From the NCBI GenBank assembly GCA_016874735.1, contig VGTI01000007.1, forward strand, positions 1 through 64,000: a stretch of DNA of 64,000 nucleotides, written 5' to 3'. How positions within the stretch are numbered: position 1 is the first letter of the stretch; each line of letters begins with the position of its first letter. The DNA is from Deltaproteobacteria bacterium (GTDB lineage Bacteria > Bdellovibrionota_B > Oligoflexia > Oligoflexales > CAIYRB01). Below are positions 26,771 through 35,562 of this stretch, piece by piece. Made by a program: the position numbers and the translations under genes. The notes under the pieces are model-generated. The model saw only the letters and a program-made list of their open reading frames with translations. It did no database searches and was not told where the DNA came from.

Positions 26771-28020
26771 TGAGCTCGCATTCGCTATACGAACATCGTC
26801 AGCAGTTCTTTTTTCCACCGAGTGCAACGGCTCGCGGTGGACTCATGTTCTGTATCCTAGCTGGGGTGGTGACCTTTATCGCCGGCCTTTACACCGGCGA
26901 GGCGGCACGAACCTGGGGTAGTTACGTCTTCAACTTGTTCTTCTTCTTCGCCATCGCGCTTGGTGGTTCCGTTTTTGCCTGCATGCAAGACGTGATCAGT
27001 GCCAAGTGGGGGCGCCCGGTAATGCGCTTGCACGAGTCGTTTGCCAGCTTTTTGCCGGTGGCTTTCGTGCTTTTCGCCGTGCTTTTTGCATGTATTCTCG
27101 GCAAGGTTGGGCACGCCACGGATCTCTACACATGGATCAAAGATCCCAACATCATCGAAGAATTCCCCGGTAAACGGGACTGGCTGAAGCCCGGCTTTAT
27201 GGTGGCTCGCGACCTGTTCGCACTGGCCCTCATTGTCCTCGTCTCGTTTTGGCAGCTGCGGGTTAAGCTCCGTGGTGACATGGCCATGATTGGTGGCAAC
27301 AAGGCCGAGGGTGAGCAATTAGGACAGCAGGCCCAAAAAAGTCTGCGCCACTGGTCAGCTCCAGTGCTGGTGATCTATGCGTTGACGTTCTCGCTACTCG
27401 CCTTTGACGTGACGATGTCGCTCTCCCCAACCTGGTACTCGACGCTTTGGGGCGGCTGGTCGTTCGCGGCGATGATGCAGTCGCTAATGGCGTCGCTGCT
27501 GCTGTTCATGTACCTAACCAAAGGCACAGCGATTGGACAGCTAGTTAAGCGCCAGCAGTTCCATGACGTTGGCAAGATGATGCACGGGTTCACCATCTTC
27601 TTTGCTTACCTGACTTACGCCCATATCCTGACGATTTGGTACGGTAACATGCCTGAGGAGACGCAATTCTTCATCACACGTCTACAAGGGCCGTGGAAAC
27701 CGCTCCTCATTATCATCTTCTTTGCGGTCTTTATTTTGCCGCTGTTTTCGTTGCTGCCGAAGTTCGCTAAGTGGACAGCTGGCTTTGCCATCCCGATCTG
27801 TAGTTCGATCCTGTTGGCGCAGTGGCTGGTGTCACTCATGATTGTGATCCCGACCACGATCGAGCCCACCCGCTGGACCGTGCCATGGATTGAGATCGGT
27901 GCGTTCTTGGGCTTCCTAGGACTCTTCCTGACCAGTGTCTTCCGGTTTGGCCGTCGCTACCCCATGGTGGCTATTGCTGATCCGCTGCTCAACGAGGCTA
28001 TGGCTGGCGCTCATCACTGA
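26770..28020 (+). CDS. actF: Alternative complex III membrane subunit ActF
   Basis: About 416 residues from MSSHSLYEHRQQ; the ATG shares its first base with the actE stop. It is a polytopic protein with about ten helices, homologous to the ActC/NrfD fold and the second large membrane subunit of alternative complex III. It ends in NEAMAGAHH. No cytochrome oxidase genes follow; the operon ends here, about 96 bases before a strong hairpin. Confidence 0.92.
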   Translation: MSSHSLYEHRQQFFFPPSATARGGLMFCILAGVVTFIAGLYTGEAARTWGSYVFNLFFFFAIALGGSVFACMQDVISAKWGRPVMRLHESFASFLPVAFVLFAVLFACILGKVGHATDLYTWIKDPNIIEEFPGKRDWLKPGFMVARDLFALALIVLVSFWQLRVKLRGDMAMIGGNKAEGEQLGQQAQKSLRHWSAPVLVIYALTFSLLAFDVTMSLSPTWYSTLWGGWSFAAMMQSLMASLLLFMYLTKGTAIGQLVKRQQFHDVGKMMHGFTIFFAYLTYAHILTIWYGNMPEETQFFITRLQGPWKPLLIIIFFAVFILPLFSLLPKFAKWTAGFAIPICSSILLAQWLVSLMIVIPTTIEPTRWTVPWIEIGAFLGFLGLFLTSVFRFGRRYPMVAIADPLLNEAMAGAHH

Positions 28021-28116
28021 GTGAGTTAGCCAAGTGTCGGAGAGTGCAACCAAAAATAAGCGATCATGGCGATCATCAAATCGATGGTCCAAATGTAAAG
28101 CTGATTGATCATGGGA

Positions 28117-28166
28117 TACCGCCCGCCAGCAAAGCTACCCATCTGGGTATCGGCTGCCGGGCGGTA
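28117..28166 (+). terminator. Long stacked hairpin after actF
   Basis: Stems TACCGCCCG/CGGGCGGTA, CAGC/GCTG and TACCC/GGGTA stack co-linearly with small internal loops and an ATCT tetraloop, about 18 paired bases in all. There is no T-tract, so it may stabilise or stop the act transcript in a Rho-assisted way, or be part of a small RNA. Confidence 0.5.
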
Positions 28167-28236
28167 ATCTTTACCCACCGCTGCAGATCGTTCTCATACC
28201 TGTGAGATAATCAAAGCAAGATCAGCGGAGGTGTTT

Positions 28237-28485
28237 ATGAGCAGTGCATTTGAAGGTGCCACCAGGGCGGCGATCGAGGAAATTATCCAGTCGCATGCCC
28301 AAGCCTCTAAGTTCGGCTATGTTGTCACGACTGATGCAATGCAGGACATCGTCGGTGATCTCTACGCGCTATTTTTGACCAGTCGCTCTCTCAAGGCGGC
28401 CGGAGATCGTCTCCTTGCCGGCGGCCCACTGGCGCTGGGCGGCTCAAGCAAAGCGGTGGGTACCAGTCGGACGCGGCGGTTCTAG
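28237..28485 (+). CDS. Small protein of unknown function (83 residues)
   Basis: About 82 residues from MSSAFEGATRAAIEEIIQ; the ATG at 28237 follows GGAGG at 28227-28231. The N-terminal half is predicted helical, the middle reads VTTDAMQDIVGDLYALFLTSRSLKAAGDRLL, and the C-terminus is Gly/Ser/Arg-rich and likely disordered. No family recognised. Its stop directly abuts the stop of the convergent cyclase gene. The ribosome site and codon pattern support a real gene. Confidence 0.55.
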   Translation: MSSAFEGATRAAIEEIIQSHAQASKFGYVVTTDAMQDIVGDLYALFLTSRSLKAAGDRLLAGGPLALGGSSKAVGTSRTRRF

Positions 28486-30351
28486 TCAACTAACCAGCTT
28501 AACTTTGTCGGCAGCCTCGGCTTCGTAGTCGGAGTACGGGGTGCTGACTATATCTTTCTTGCCATCAGCGGCAATCGTGCCTTTGACCTTAAAAAGTGAC
28601 AGCACCTCGGATCGCCCCTTGACCTCAGTCTTGCCGGCGAGTTCGATCATAAAGCGCTCTTTGACCTTATTAGCCAGATCCTCGCTAATGAGAAGATCAG
28701 CGCCAAAGGCTTTGGTCGATGCCTCGATCCGGGATGTAGTGTTAACTGTGTTACCGATCACTGTGTATTCCATGCGATTTTCTGATCCAATAGTGCCAGA
28801 GATCGCCTCACCACAATGGAGACCCGCGCCGATCATGATGGGGTCCTCGCCACGGCCGATGCGGATTTTGTTCAGGTCGGCGAGAGCAAGGCGCATATCT
28901 ATCGCGGCACGCACCGCGTGATAAGTGTCGTCTCCCGTACTCTGCGGCGCACCCCAGACGGCCATGATAGCGTCACCGATAAACTTGTCGACCACGCCAT
29001 GATTTTTATGGATCACGTTCACCATGTAGCCGAAGTATTCGTTCAGCATGCTGACGACTTCTTCCGGTTTGCGGCTCTCGCTGTAACTCGTAAACGACCG
29101 AATATCACTGAACAGCACAACCACGGCACGTTTGGTGCCACCGATCGAGACTTGATCATTGGCCAGTAAGCTCTCGGTGACGCTAGAGCCATGAAATTTA
29201 TTGAACAAAGCCTTCACTTTTTCGCGTTCACGGAGACCATGAAGCATGGCACCAAATGCAGTAGCTAGTGTGCCCACTTCGTCCCTAGCTTTGGCTATGT
29301 TGCCAGGGTCGACATCGAAGTTACCTGTGGCGACTACTTTTGTCAGTTGCACTAGCTTTTCGATCGGACGCGTAAGCGTCAGTGAGAATAAAAATATAAT
29401 GAAGAAAGCCGCCGATACCACGAGTCCTGTGATGAATAGCGCTTCGCGCTGAACTAATCGAGCTGGTTCCAAAATCACGGACTCAGAGGCTTCCGAGATC
29501 ACCGATAGGCCAAATGAAGTGCGCGAGAATGCTGAGATATTAAATTGCCCCGTATCTTTATCTTGATACCTAAGCTGCCCCTGGGCCATAGGTGAGTTGA
29601 TGGCCTGCTTGACCACAGGCACTTTGGCGAAGCTGGTATGCTTGAGCGCCAGCTTTTCCTGCGGATGCGCTAGCACTACGCCTGATTTATCGACGAGATA
29701 GATGGTGCGCTCACCAGTGTTGCGAAAGGATTGCTGGATGGGAGCCAAACTAATATCGGCCAACACCGCATGTGTCACCTGACCGTTACCACTCTTGGCG
29801 ATGGGAAGGCCGATGGTGAGAATCCCCAGCTTGCCGACAACACTGCGATTTTTGGTTGTGACCTCGCCTGCCAAGGCGGCCGCCAAAGGCGGCTTTATCA
29901 CCTTGTCTAAGGTGTCGAGAAAACTCGGCTTAAGATTGTAGTTTTTCAGTGTGTCCTGATTTACTAGGTTGGCGACAAGTACAGTTTTCTTACCGTCGCG
30001 ATGGTAGACCTTGAGGGAAATGAGGTCGCCGCCTCGGTTAAATATAAATCGGATTTCCTCGAGACTTTTTAGGAATTCCTCAGACGTCGGGTTGTTGCCA
30101 TGCGCGGCGTAGCGCTGCAAAACCAATTTGCCAAGAGTTGAGGACTTTTCCTGAATATTACGCAGTATAGCTTCGATTTGAGCCGAGCGTGTCTGCGTCT
30201 GAGACATATTGGCATAGGCTTCCCGCTCGCCAAACTTGTCACGAAATAGTTCAGACGCATTAAATGCAATCGGGATCACCGCTGCCAGGAGCACTGTCAG
30301 CGTGACGATGATGATTTTTCCCGCGATGGGAAAGTGTAAGCGTCGCGTCAT
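28486..30351 (-). CDS. Cache-HAMP class III adenylate cyclase
   Basis: About 621 residues. A transmembrane helix (about 10-32), a large extracytoplasmic sensor of dCache-like character (about 33-300), a second helix (about 305-330), a HAMP domain (TRPIEKLVQLTKVVATGNF region) and a C-terminal class III nucleotide cyclase domain. Metal aspartates lie in LFSDIRSFT (near 414) and DKFIGD (near 456). The Lys of DKFIGD and the Thr of YTVIG fit class IIIb adenylate cyclases, and NTTSR holds the transition-state residues. ATG is preferred to an upstream TTG. It is divergent from the FecR-domain gene, which may be functionally linked. Confidence 0.88.
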   Translation of the reverse strand: MTRRLHFPIAGKIIIVTLTVLLAAVIPIAFNASELFRDKFGEREAYANMSQTQTRSAQIEAILRNIQEKSSTLGKLVLQRYAAHGNNPTSEEFLKSLEEIRFIFNRGGDLISLKVYHRDGKKTVLVANLVNQDTLKNYNLKPSFLDTLDKVIKPPLAAALAGEVTTKNRSVVGKLGILTIGLPIAKSGNGQVTHAVLADISLAPIQQSFRNTGERTIYLVDKSGVVLAHPQEKLALKHTSFAKVPVVKQAINSPMAQGQLRYQDKDTGQFNISAFSRTSFGLSVISEASESVILEPARLVQREALFITGLVVSAAFFIIFLFSLTLTRPIEKLVQLTKVVATGNFDVDPGNIAKARDEVGTLATAFGAMLHGLREREKVKALFNKFHGSSVTESLLANDQVSIGGTKRAVVVLFSDIRSFTSYSESRKPEEVVSMLNEYFGYMVNVIHKNHGVVDKFIGDAIMAVWGAPQSTGDDTYHAVRAAIDMRLALADLNKIRIGRGEDPIMIGAGLHCGEAISGTIGSENRMEYTVIGNTVNTTSRIEASTKAFGADLLISEDLANKVKERFMIELAGKTEVKGRSEVLSLFKVKGTIAADGKKDIVSTPYSDYEAEAADKVKLVS

Positions 30352-30443
30352 GGGAGGTCGCAATTGGTGTCAAAAATCTGACAGGAGTGATGGATTTTTA
30401 TGGCAGTAATTTTAGATGGTTGGGTTCATAAAGGCGGCTGAAA

Positions 30444-30462
30444 GATATATACTAATTATATC
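30444..30462. promoter_or_regulatory. AT-rich dyad overlapping a putative -10 box
   Basis: GATATA (30444-30449) and TATATC (30457-30462) form a 6-bp inverted repeat with a 7-base spacer. It overlaps TATACT (30448-30453), a plausible -10 element for the FecR-domain gene. It lies in the gap between that gene and the divergent cyclase. Confidence 0.35.
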
Positions 30463-30495
30463 CCAAACAAAACTTATTTACCACGGGTGACGCAC

Positions 30496-32652
30496 ATGCA
30501 GAGCATGTCAATGCGGCTTATTCCGGCCGCATGCGTTTCGGTGTTAGGAATTTACGCTACGTTCTGGTGGTATCAGCGCACAGCGCCGATTGCCAGAAGG
30601 CGTCTAAATATTCCGCCAATCGCCTATCTCGAGAGTGACCCGCAATTTATTCAGCGTAAACCAAGTGACAATTTGATTTGGGAAACAGTGAAAAAGGGCG
30701 AAACACTTTTTCCGCACGATACCATTCGTGCATCCAGACTTGGTGGCGCAAAGTTGCGGATGAGCGAGTCTAAATCGCTCATTGAACTCGAGCCCGACTC
30801 CGTCATAGTGCTCGAGGAAAAACAGGGAAAAATTTCCTTGGACTTAGTAAACGGCGGTCTTTTTGTCAAAAGCGAGACACCCAAGTCAGGCGACAAAGAT
30901 AAGGCTGCCGTGGCACCTGCTCTTGAGATCAAGATCGGTGGTACTAAGTTAGCTACCGGCAACAAAGAACTTGAAATGAACATACGCCGCGACAAAGGGG
31001 GGAAGGCTAGCGTCGCGGTTGTGAAAGGGGAGGTTAAGGCCGAGGCGGCAGGGAAGGTATTTGCCCTGGACCAAGGCAAGAGCGGGAGTCTCGATGCGGC
31101 CAAGGGCCTAGAGACAGAGAAATTACTACAAATAACTGAGCCCAGTGCGGGCGCTTTAATTGATATCGGTAACGGTGACCTGCCGGTGCAGTTTAGATGG
31201 TCAGGCGTCCCAGACGATTATCTAGTCTCTATCGAGACTGGGTCGAGTCCCGCGGTACTCAAAAAAGTATCGGGGCTTGAGGTCAGAGGTAGCGTTGGGA
31301 AGGCGTCCTATAAATTCACGTCTGGGGAACACTACTGGCGTCTCAATGCCGTAAAGAAAGATCAGCCAAACCTCAAGATGAGCAGTATGGTCAGTAAGCT
31401 GACGACGTTTGCGGTCGCGCCTCCCGAGCTTGCAACCCCGGGAGATAAAGAAAATATCATGATGCCGGCAAAAGCGAATGCGACGCTGGTCCGCTTTTCC
31501 TGGATCCCGAGTGCCGCCTTTCAAAGTTACGAGGTGAAAGTGGCGCGTGCCACCGATTGGTCGGATGCTACGGTGATGCCCGCAAACGCGGAGCAAGATG
31601 AGATCGCCGCTGAGCTCGCCAACCTGGGTACCTATAAATGGCGCGTCGTTGGTATTTCAAAAATCAATCAGCGCCGCGTGGAATCGGCAGTACGAACAAT
31701 CGCTATTATCAAAGGAGAGATCAAACCACCGCCGGCAGTTCCTAAACTAAAGACTCCAGAGAATAACCGCGAGGTGAGTCTTACCGAGGCCCAGAATGGC
31801 CTGATTATGCAATGGGATTCTATCGCCAATGCTCAGGGCTATGCGGTCAAACTAGAGCGCTTGGGGGCTGACGGCAAGATTTATCCGGTGCAGGGCGAAC
31901 AGAGCGTAGCACAACCAACTTATACCGCAAAATTCGCAACCGTAGGAGTGTACCGCTGGAGTATCCGATCAAGCAACGACGTCGGGGTTTCGGATTGGTC
32001 GGAGACCAGAGCCCTGCGGATTGCACCGTCCAAAATGGTTGTCCAGAATACTGCTGATCCCAAGGCCGATTTGCCGAAACCACGCTTAAAACTTGCGTGG
32101 GGTAAAGGCCCGCAAGGCGTGACACGTTGGCGCCTCGGGCTTAGCCCCTCGGCAAATTTTGAAGCTGTTGGATGGCATCCGGCGACCCCCAGTGGGATTG
32201 AGTTAGAGCTAGGTAAATTCGGTACCATTTATGCCAAGGTGGAGGGTTTGGGTAATGGCGATGTGGTGCTCGCTGAATCGGATATTCTGGCAATCAAGCT
32301 CGAAGCACCTCCGGTTCTTGCGGCCCCAGAGTTATCTATACCCGAAGGTCAAGCCACTTTGGTTGCTGATGCTAATGGTGACGTTGTGATTGCCTGGAAG
32401 CCAGTTGCAAGATCTCATGGCTATACTTTCAACCTTAAAAATGCGGCCGGTGTATCCGTTATAAAAACAGAGACCAAAGCTACTAAAGTATCGGCTAAAC
32501 ACCTTATGCCGGGCGAATACTCCGTAGAACTCGCGACGATCAATGTGCTCAGAGAACTTGGTAAAGTCAAAACCTATAAGTCCTCCGTCCTAGTGCCCGC
32601 CGTTAGTGCCGTCAAACCCCCGTCGAAGATTGGTAACTTCCAGATTAAGTAG
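30496..32652 (+). CDS. FecR-domain protein with fibronectin-III-like repeats
   Basis: About 718 residues. An N-terminal transmembrane anchor (about residues 8-22) is followed by a FecR domain (about 55-220: TVKKGETLFPHDTIRAS, LDLVNGGLFV). Then come four to five beta-sandwich modules of the type F.W.....A..Y.V........L...G.Y.WRV. In this lineage stand-alone FecR proteins occur beside signalling cyclases and outer-membrane proteins, unlike FecR of iron uptake. A GTG at 30487 is an alternative start; neither has a strong ribosome site. The next gene, five bases on, carries the same kind of module. Confidence 0.75.
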   Translation: MQSMSMRLIPAACVSVLGIYATFWWYQRTAPIARRRLNIPPIAYLESDPQFIQRKPSDNLIWETVKKGETLFPHDTIRASRLGGAKLRMSESKSLIELEPDSVIVLEEKQGKISLDLVNGGLFVKSETPKSGDKDKAAVAPALEIKIGGTKLATGNKELEMNIRRDKGGKASVAVVKGEVKAEAAGKVFALDQGKSGSLDAAKGLETEKLLQITEPSAGALIDIGNGDLPVQFRWSGVPDDYLVSIETGSSPAVLKKVSGLEVRGSVGKASYKFTSGEHYWRLNAVKKDQPNLKMSSMVSKLTTFAVAPPELATPGDKENIMMPAKANATLVRFSWIPSAAFQSYEVKVARATDWSDATVMPANAEQDEIAAELANLGTYKWRVVGISKINQRRVESAVRTIAIIKGEIKPPPAVPKLKTPENNREVSLTEAQNGLIMQWDSIANAQGYAVKLERLGADGKIYPVQGEQSVAQPTYTAKFATVGVYRWSIRSSNDVGVSDWSETRALRIAPSKMVVQNTADPKADLPKPRLKLAWGKGPQGVTRWRLGLSPSANFEAVGWHPATPSGIELELGKFGTIYAKVEGLGNGDVVLAESDILAIKLEAPPVLAAPELSIPEGQATLVADANGDVVIAWKPVARSHGYTFNLKNAAGVSVIKTETKATKVSAKHLMPGEYSVELATINVLRELGKVKTYKSSVLVPAVSAVKPPSKIGNFQIK

Positions 32653-32657
32653 GCCGA

Positions 32658-34643
32658 TTGATTAAAGTCACAGACAAAGCGTTGACGCAGAAAGCATGGG
32701 AGCTAGCCCTGTGGCTCGCCTTATGCTTCGCGTGGACATTTTGTCAGGTGACCTACGCTCAGGATGAGGCGCAGGCGCCTCCCCCTGTGGAAGAAGCAAC
32801 CCCACCTGCTCCAGTCGAAGCCCCACCTGCTCCAGTGCCGGTTGAGGCTGCGCCTGCGCCGGTTGAGGCTGCGCCTGCGCCGGTTGAGGCTGCGCCTGCG
32901 CCGGTTGAGGCGGAGCCGGCAGATGTCGAGCCTTTAGAGGCTGCGCCAGCCCAGCAGCCAGAGCCCGCAGGCCCGGAGCCTGCAGTTCAAGAGCCTGCCA
33001 TTCAAGAGTCTGTTCCAGGAGCCAAGTCAGTTCCAGCCGAGGCAGATAAATCTAAAGAAAGACTACCTGGCAAAGATTTGAGTTTCTCCTGGGATCCTAT
33101 TCCGGGAGCTAAATCCTACGAGGTCGAGTTTAAAAAGAAAAAGGGAGACCAATTTGTCACAACCGACGACAGCATACGAAGAACCAAGACGGCTGACTTC
33201 TCGGGGCGAGTCGCCACGGGAGTTTACCAAGTGCGGATCCGCTCGTTAGACCGTCGCGGTGTCGCGGGTGCTTGGAGTGATCCCATTGATTTAACGATTC
33301 CCATGCCTGCAACCGAAGGTGTGAATCCAGGTGCTGACCAAGTCATAAGTGCCAAGAGTATGACGGTGACGCCGGTAGTGTTTCAGTGGCAAAAGAACGT
33401 CGATGCAACTTCCTACAAATTAACGATTCTTGATAGCAAGGGCCAAGTCGTGCAGGAGCAGACGACCGCGGCCACGGAAGTATCGGTCAATCTTGCGGTC
33501 GCTGCAGCTTATACATGGTCCGTGGTGTCCACGGGAGCCGACGGTGATCAAAGTTCACAGTCACCAGCGAGGAGCTTCAAAATTGTCGGCGGACGATTGG
33601 CGCGACCAACGCTGGAAATGGATACTGCGACCCCCGATACTCGTCGGATACGGTGGAAGGCGATTGAACACGCGGATAGCTATGAGGTCGAGCTGAAAGT
33701 TCTCGTCGGCAAAGCTTGGCAGACGCTTGATAGCAAAGTGGTAAGCGGCGACGGTCTATACGAACCACCCGCGGACTTAAAGCCTGGGCGTTACCGTGTT
33801 TTTGTACAAGCCAAGGCAGCGTGGTGGCAACCGTCCAAGAAGGGGGCCACAAAATTCAAAGTCGATCCTCCTAAAGTCGAGGTGAAGGCTCCACCCAAAA
33901 AGAAACCGAAGAAAAAGAAAGATCCGATGCAAGAGTTGGCTAAGATCTTGAACTCCAAATCTTGGCGTCTCGCAGCTAAATACACCCCATCGCTGTGGAA
34001 CCACGGTGCCGCTGATGATGACGAAGCGGGAGTCGTTTTTGATATCCTCCTGTTCTCGCGGATGCGGCTTGATACCGAGATGTGGGCGCTCGATCGGAGT
34101 CTCAGCTTCAGCCTGACTTATGACAGGTGGGCTACCAAGTTATTCAGCGGTGGCGTTGAAGCCACTGGTATCGATGCGGAGCAGCGTCAGCTTACCCTCA
34201 ACAGTAACGAGATTGCTGCCAAGGCCAGGTATCATCTGCCTATCTTGTTCTCGGAGTGGACTGGGCAGCTTGGTGTGAGGCGGAGTAGTGTTATCTTCTT
34301 CTTTAAAGATACCCCTGCAACGATCGACATCGTGAACTCGTACATGACTAGCTTGACGCTTTCTGCCGGAGGCCGGATTAGTCTGGGCCAGTTAGGCGAG
34401 TTTCTGGGTAGTGCCGAGTTTGGGTATCCCATTGGTGGAACTGGATTCAAACTTAAGAGTGCCAATGATTACCGCCTAACGGCCGAGTACCTGCAGTTTC
34501 TTGGCTCACCGACGTGGTCACTCTCCGTCTACTATCAATACGACTTCCGCAACTGCCAGTATGAACTTCCAAACTTAAGCACGAGCGGGCATGTCATTGA
34601 TAAGCTGCATACGGTGGGCGCAGGTATGGAACTGCGTCTTTAG
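32658..34643 (+). CDS. Pro/Ala-rich exported protein with Fn3-like modules and putative outer-membrane barrel
   Basis: This 661-residue protein starts at a TTG five bases after the FecR-protein stop. Signal peptide (to about residue 34, cleavage near TYA-QDE), a low-complexity AP/VEAAP linker (about 37-120), three Fn3-like modules (about 130-410), a Lys/Pro-rich hinge (PPKKKPKKKKDP), and a ~230-residue C-terminal part. The last part has alternating amphipathic strands and ends in a hydrophobic strand (MELRL), suggesting a beta-barrel. Joint transcription with the FecR protein suggests they form one envelope-spanning assembly. The function is unknown. Confidence 0.68.
   Translation: MIKVTDKALTQKAWELALWLALCFAWTFCQVTYAQDEAQAPPPVEEATPPAPVEAPPAPVPVEAAPAPVEAAPAPVEAAPAPVEAEPADVEPLEAAPAQQPEPAGPEPAVQEPAIQESVPGAKSVPAEADKSKERLPGKDLSFSWDPIPGAKSYEVEFKKKKGDQFVTTDDSIRRTKTADFSGRVATGVYQVRIRSLDRRGVAGAWSDPIDLTIPMPATEGVNPGADQVISAKSMTVTPVVFQWQKNVDATSYKLTILDSKGQVVQEQTTAATEVSVNLAVAAAYTWSVVSTGADGDQSSQSPARSFKIVGGRLARPTLEMDTATPDTRRIRWKAIEHADSYEVELKVLVGKAWQTLDSKVVSGDGLYEPPADLKPGRYRVFVQAKAAWWQPSKKGATKFKVDPPKVEVKAPPKKKPKKKKDPMQELAKILNSKSWRLAAKYTPSLWNHGAADDDEAGVVFDILLFSRMRLDTEMWALDRSLSFSLTYDRWATKLFSGGVEATGIDAEQRQLTLNSNEIAAKARYHLPILFSEWTGQLGVRRSSVIFFFKDTPATIDIVNSYMTSLTLSAGGRISLGQLGEFLGSAEFGYPIGGTGFKLKSANDYRLTAEYLQFLGSPTWSLSVYYQYDFRNCQYELPNLSTSGHVIDKLHTVGAGMELRL
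32841..32912. repeat. Tandem 21-bp repeat, three perfect units plus a partial
   Basis: The unit starting GTTGAGGCTGCG is repeated exactly at 32841, 32862 and 32883 and partly at 32904. It encodes VEAAPAP heptapeptides in the linker of the exported protein. Perfect identity implies recent slippage. Confidence 0.95.
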
Positions 34644-34671
34644 GTCGAAGGTTTAATCCTGAGCTACGGTG

Positions 34672-35349
34672 TCACGGATGAATAATGCTCATGAGCCCAC
34701 TGCGCAGGAGTGAGGGTGGTTGTTCCGTATCCCCGGCACCACTAGTCACGGTCGTCTCCTTGATCGGGGATAGCCAAGCCTCGCTTTTGAGTGGTGCATC
34801 CGGTGGGGACTTCAGCATACCTACCATGGCAGCGCCACCAATAGTGAAATCTCGTATCTGCACAATGATGTCGGCCTGATAGGTTGGGGTATCGTCGGCA
34901 TACAACGTTAGCTGCAATGTATTGTCGCCGTACACCATAGACTTTGTGGCGATAAGTGTGCCCGCGTAGAAGCTGATCTTGGCTCCACCGGTGGCTAGGT
35001 GTTCTACGGTAACATCACCGCTATTAGTGGTCGTGCCACTGGATGGTATCAGTGTCGGCGCCGTTATCTCCTGGCTGGGCTCAGGAGCCTTGCGTCGAAG
35101 CCCCAAATGAGTGCCTTGCAGTACGACATCTTCCGGGATCATAAAGGATACGGACTGTCTAGTTTGGTATGCACCGGCACGAATAGCTTCACCTTGTTTA
35201 GCGTTTTTAATAATTGGCGGCGCTAACTGCTGCGGTCTCGCTAGGCCGTTTACCTTGATTTTACCGCGGTCAAGTTGCGAAAGAGGATTGTTGCAACCCC
35301 CAAGGATTGTCACGAGTAGCACTAAGTTGGTCGCCTGGCGAAGGATCAT
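34672..35349 (-). CDS. Lipoprotein of unknown function
   Basis: This 225-residue lipoprotein (lipobox ILGGC near residue 19) has ribosome site GAGGTG before the ATG. The mature part is rich in Thr, Ser and Pro with beta-strand character (residues about 100-190) and no recognised domain. It is convergent with the preceding exported-protein gene. It may be a surface or periplasmic adaptor; nothing more can be said. Confidence 0.65.
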   Translation of the reverse strand: MILRQATNLVLLVTILGGCNNPLSQLDRGKIKVNGLARPQQLAPPIIKNAKQGEAIRAGAYQTRQSVSFMIPEDVVLQGTHLGLRRKAPEPSQEITAPTLIPSSGTTTNSGDVTVEHLATGGAKISFYAGTLIATKSMVYGDNTLQLTLYADDTPTYQADIIVQIRDFTIGGAAMVGMLKSPPDAPLKSEAWLSPIKETTVTSGAGDTEQPPSLLRSGLMSIIHP

Positions 35350-35454
35350 CTGCCCACCTCACTCATCTTATCGAGCGGCTGGGTGGAATCTTTAGCCTTT
35401 TTTAACAAATTAATATTTAGGCAGTTGATACGAGTGTTTATGGCTGTCTGAAAT

Positions 35455-35470
35455 AGGCGATTTATCGCCT
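35455..35470. promoter_or_regulatory. Hairpin AGGCGA-TTTA-TCGCCT upstream of the Lcl-domain gene
   Basis: A perfect 6-bp stem with a 4-base loop about 93 bases before the start at 35563. It lies in the divergent gap between two lipoprotein genes and could act as a small operator or an RNA element. Confidence 0.3.
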
Positions 35471-35562
35471 CCAAAGGGAGGGGGCGGAAGGTTTTTTGTG
35501 AACGACTGTAAAGTTTATTTGAAATCTCCCGACACGCTCCATGTGGAGGGTGGATTGAACGC

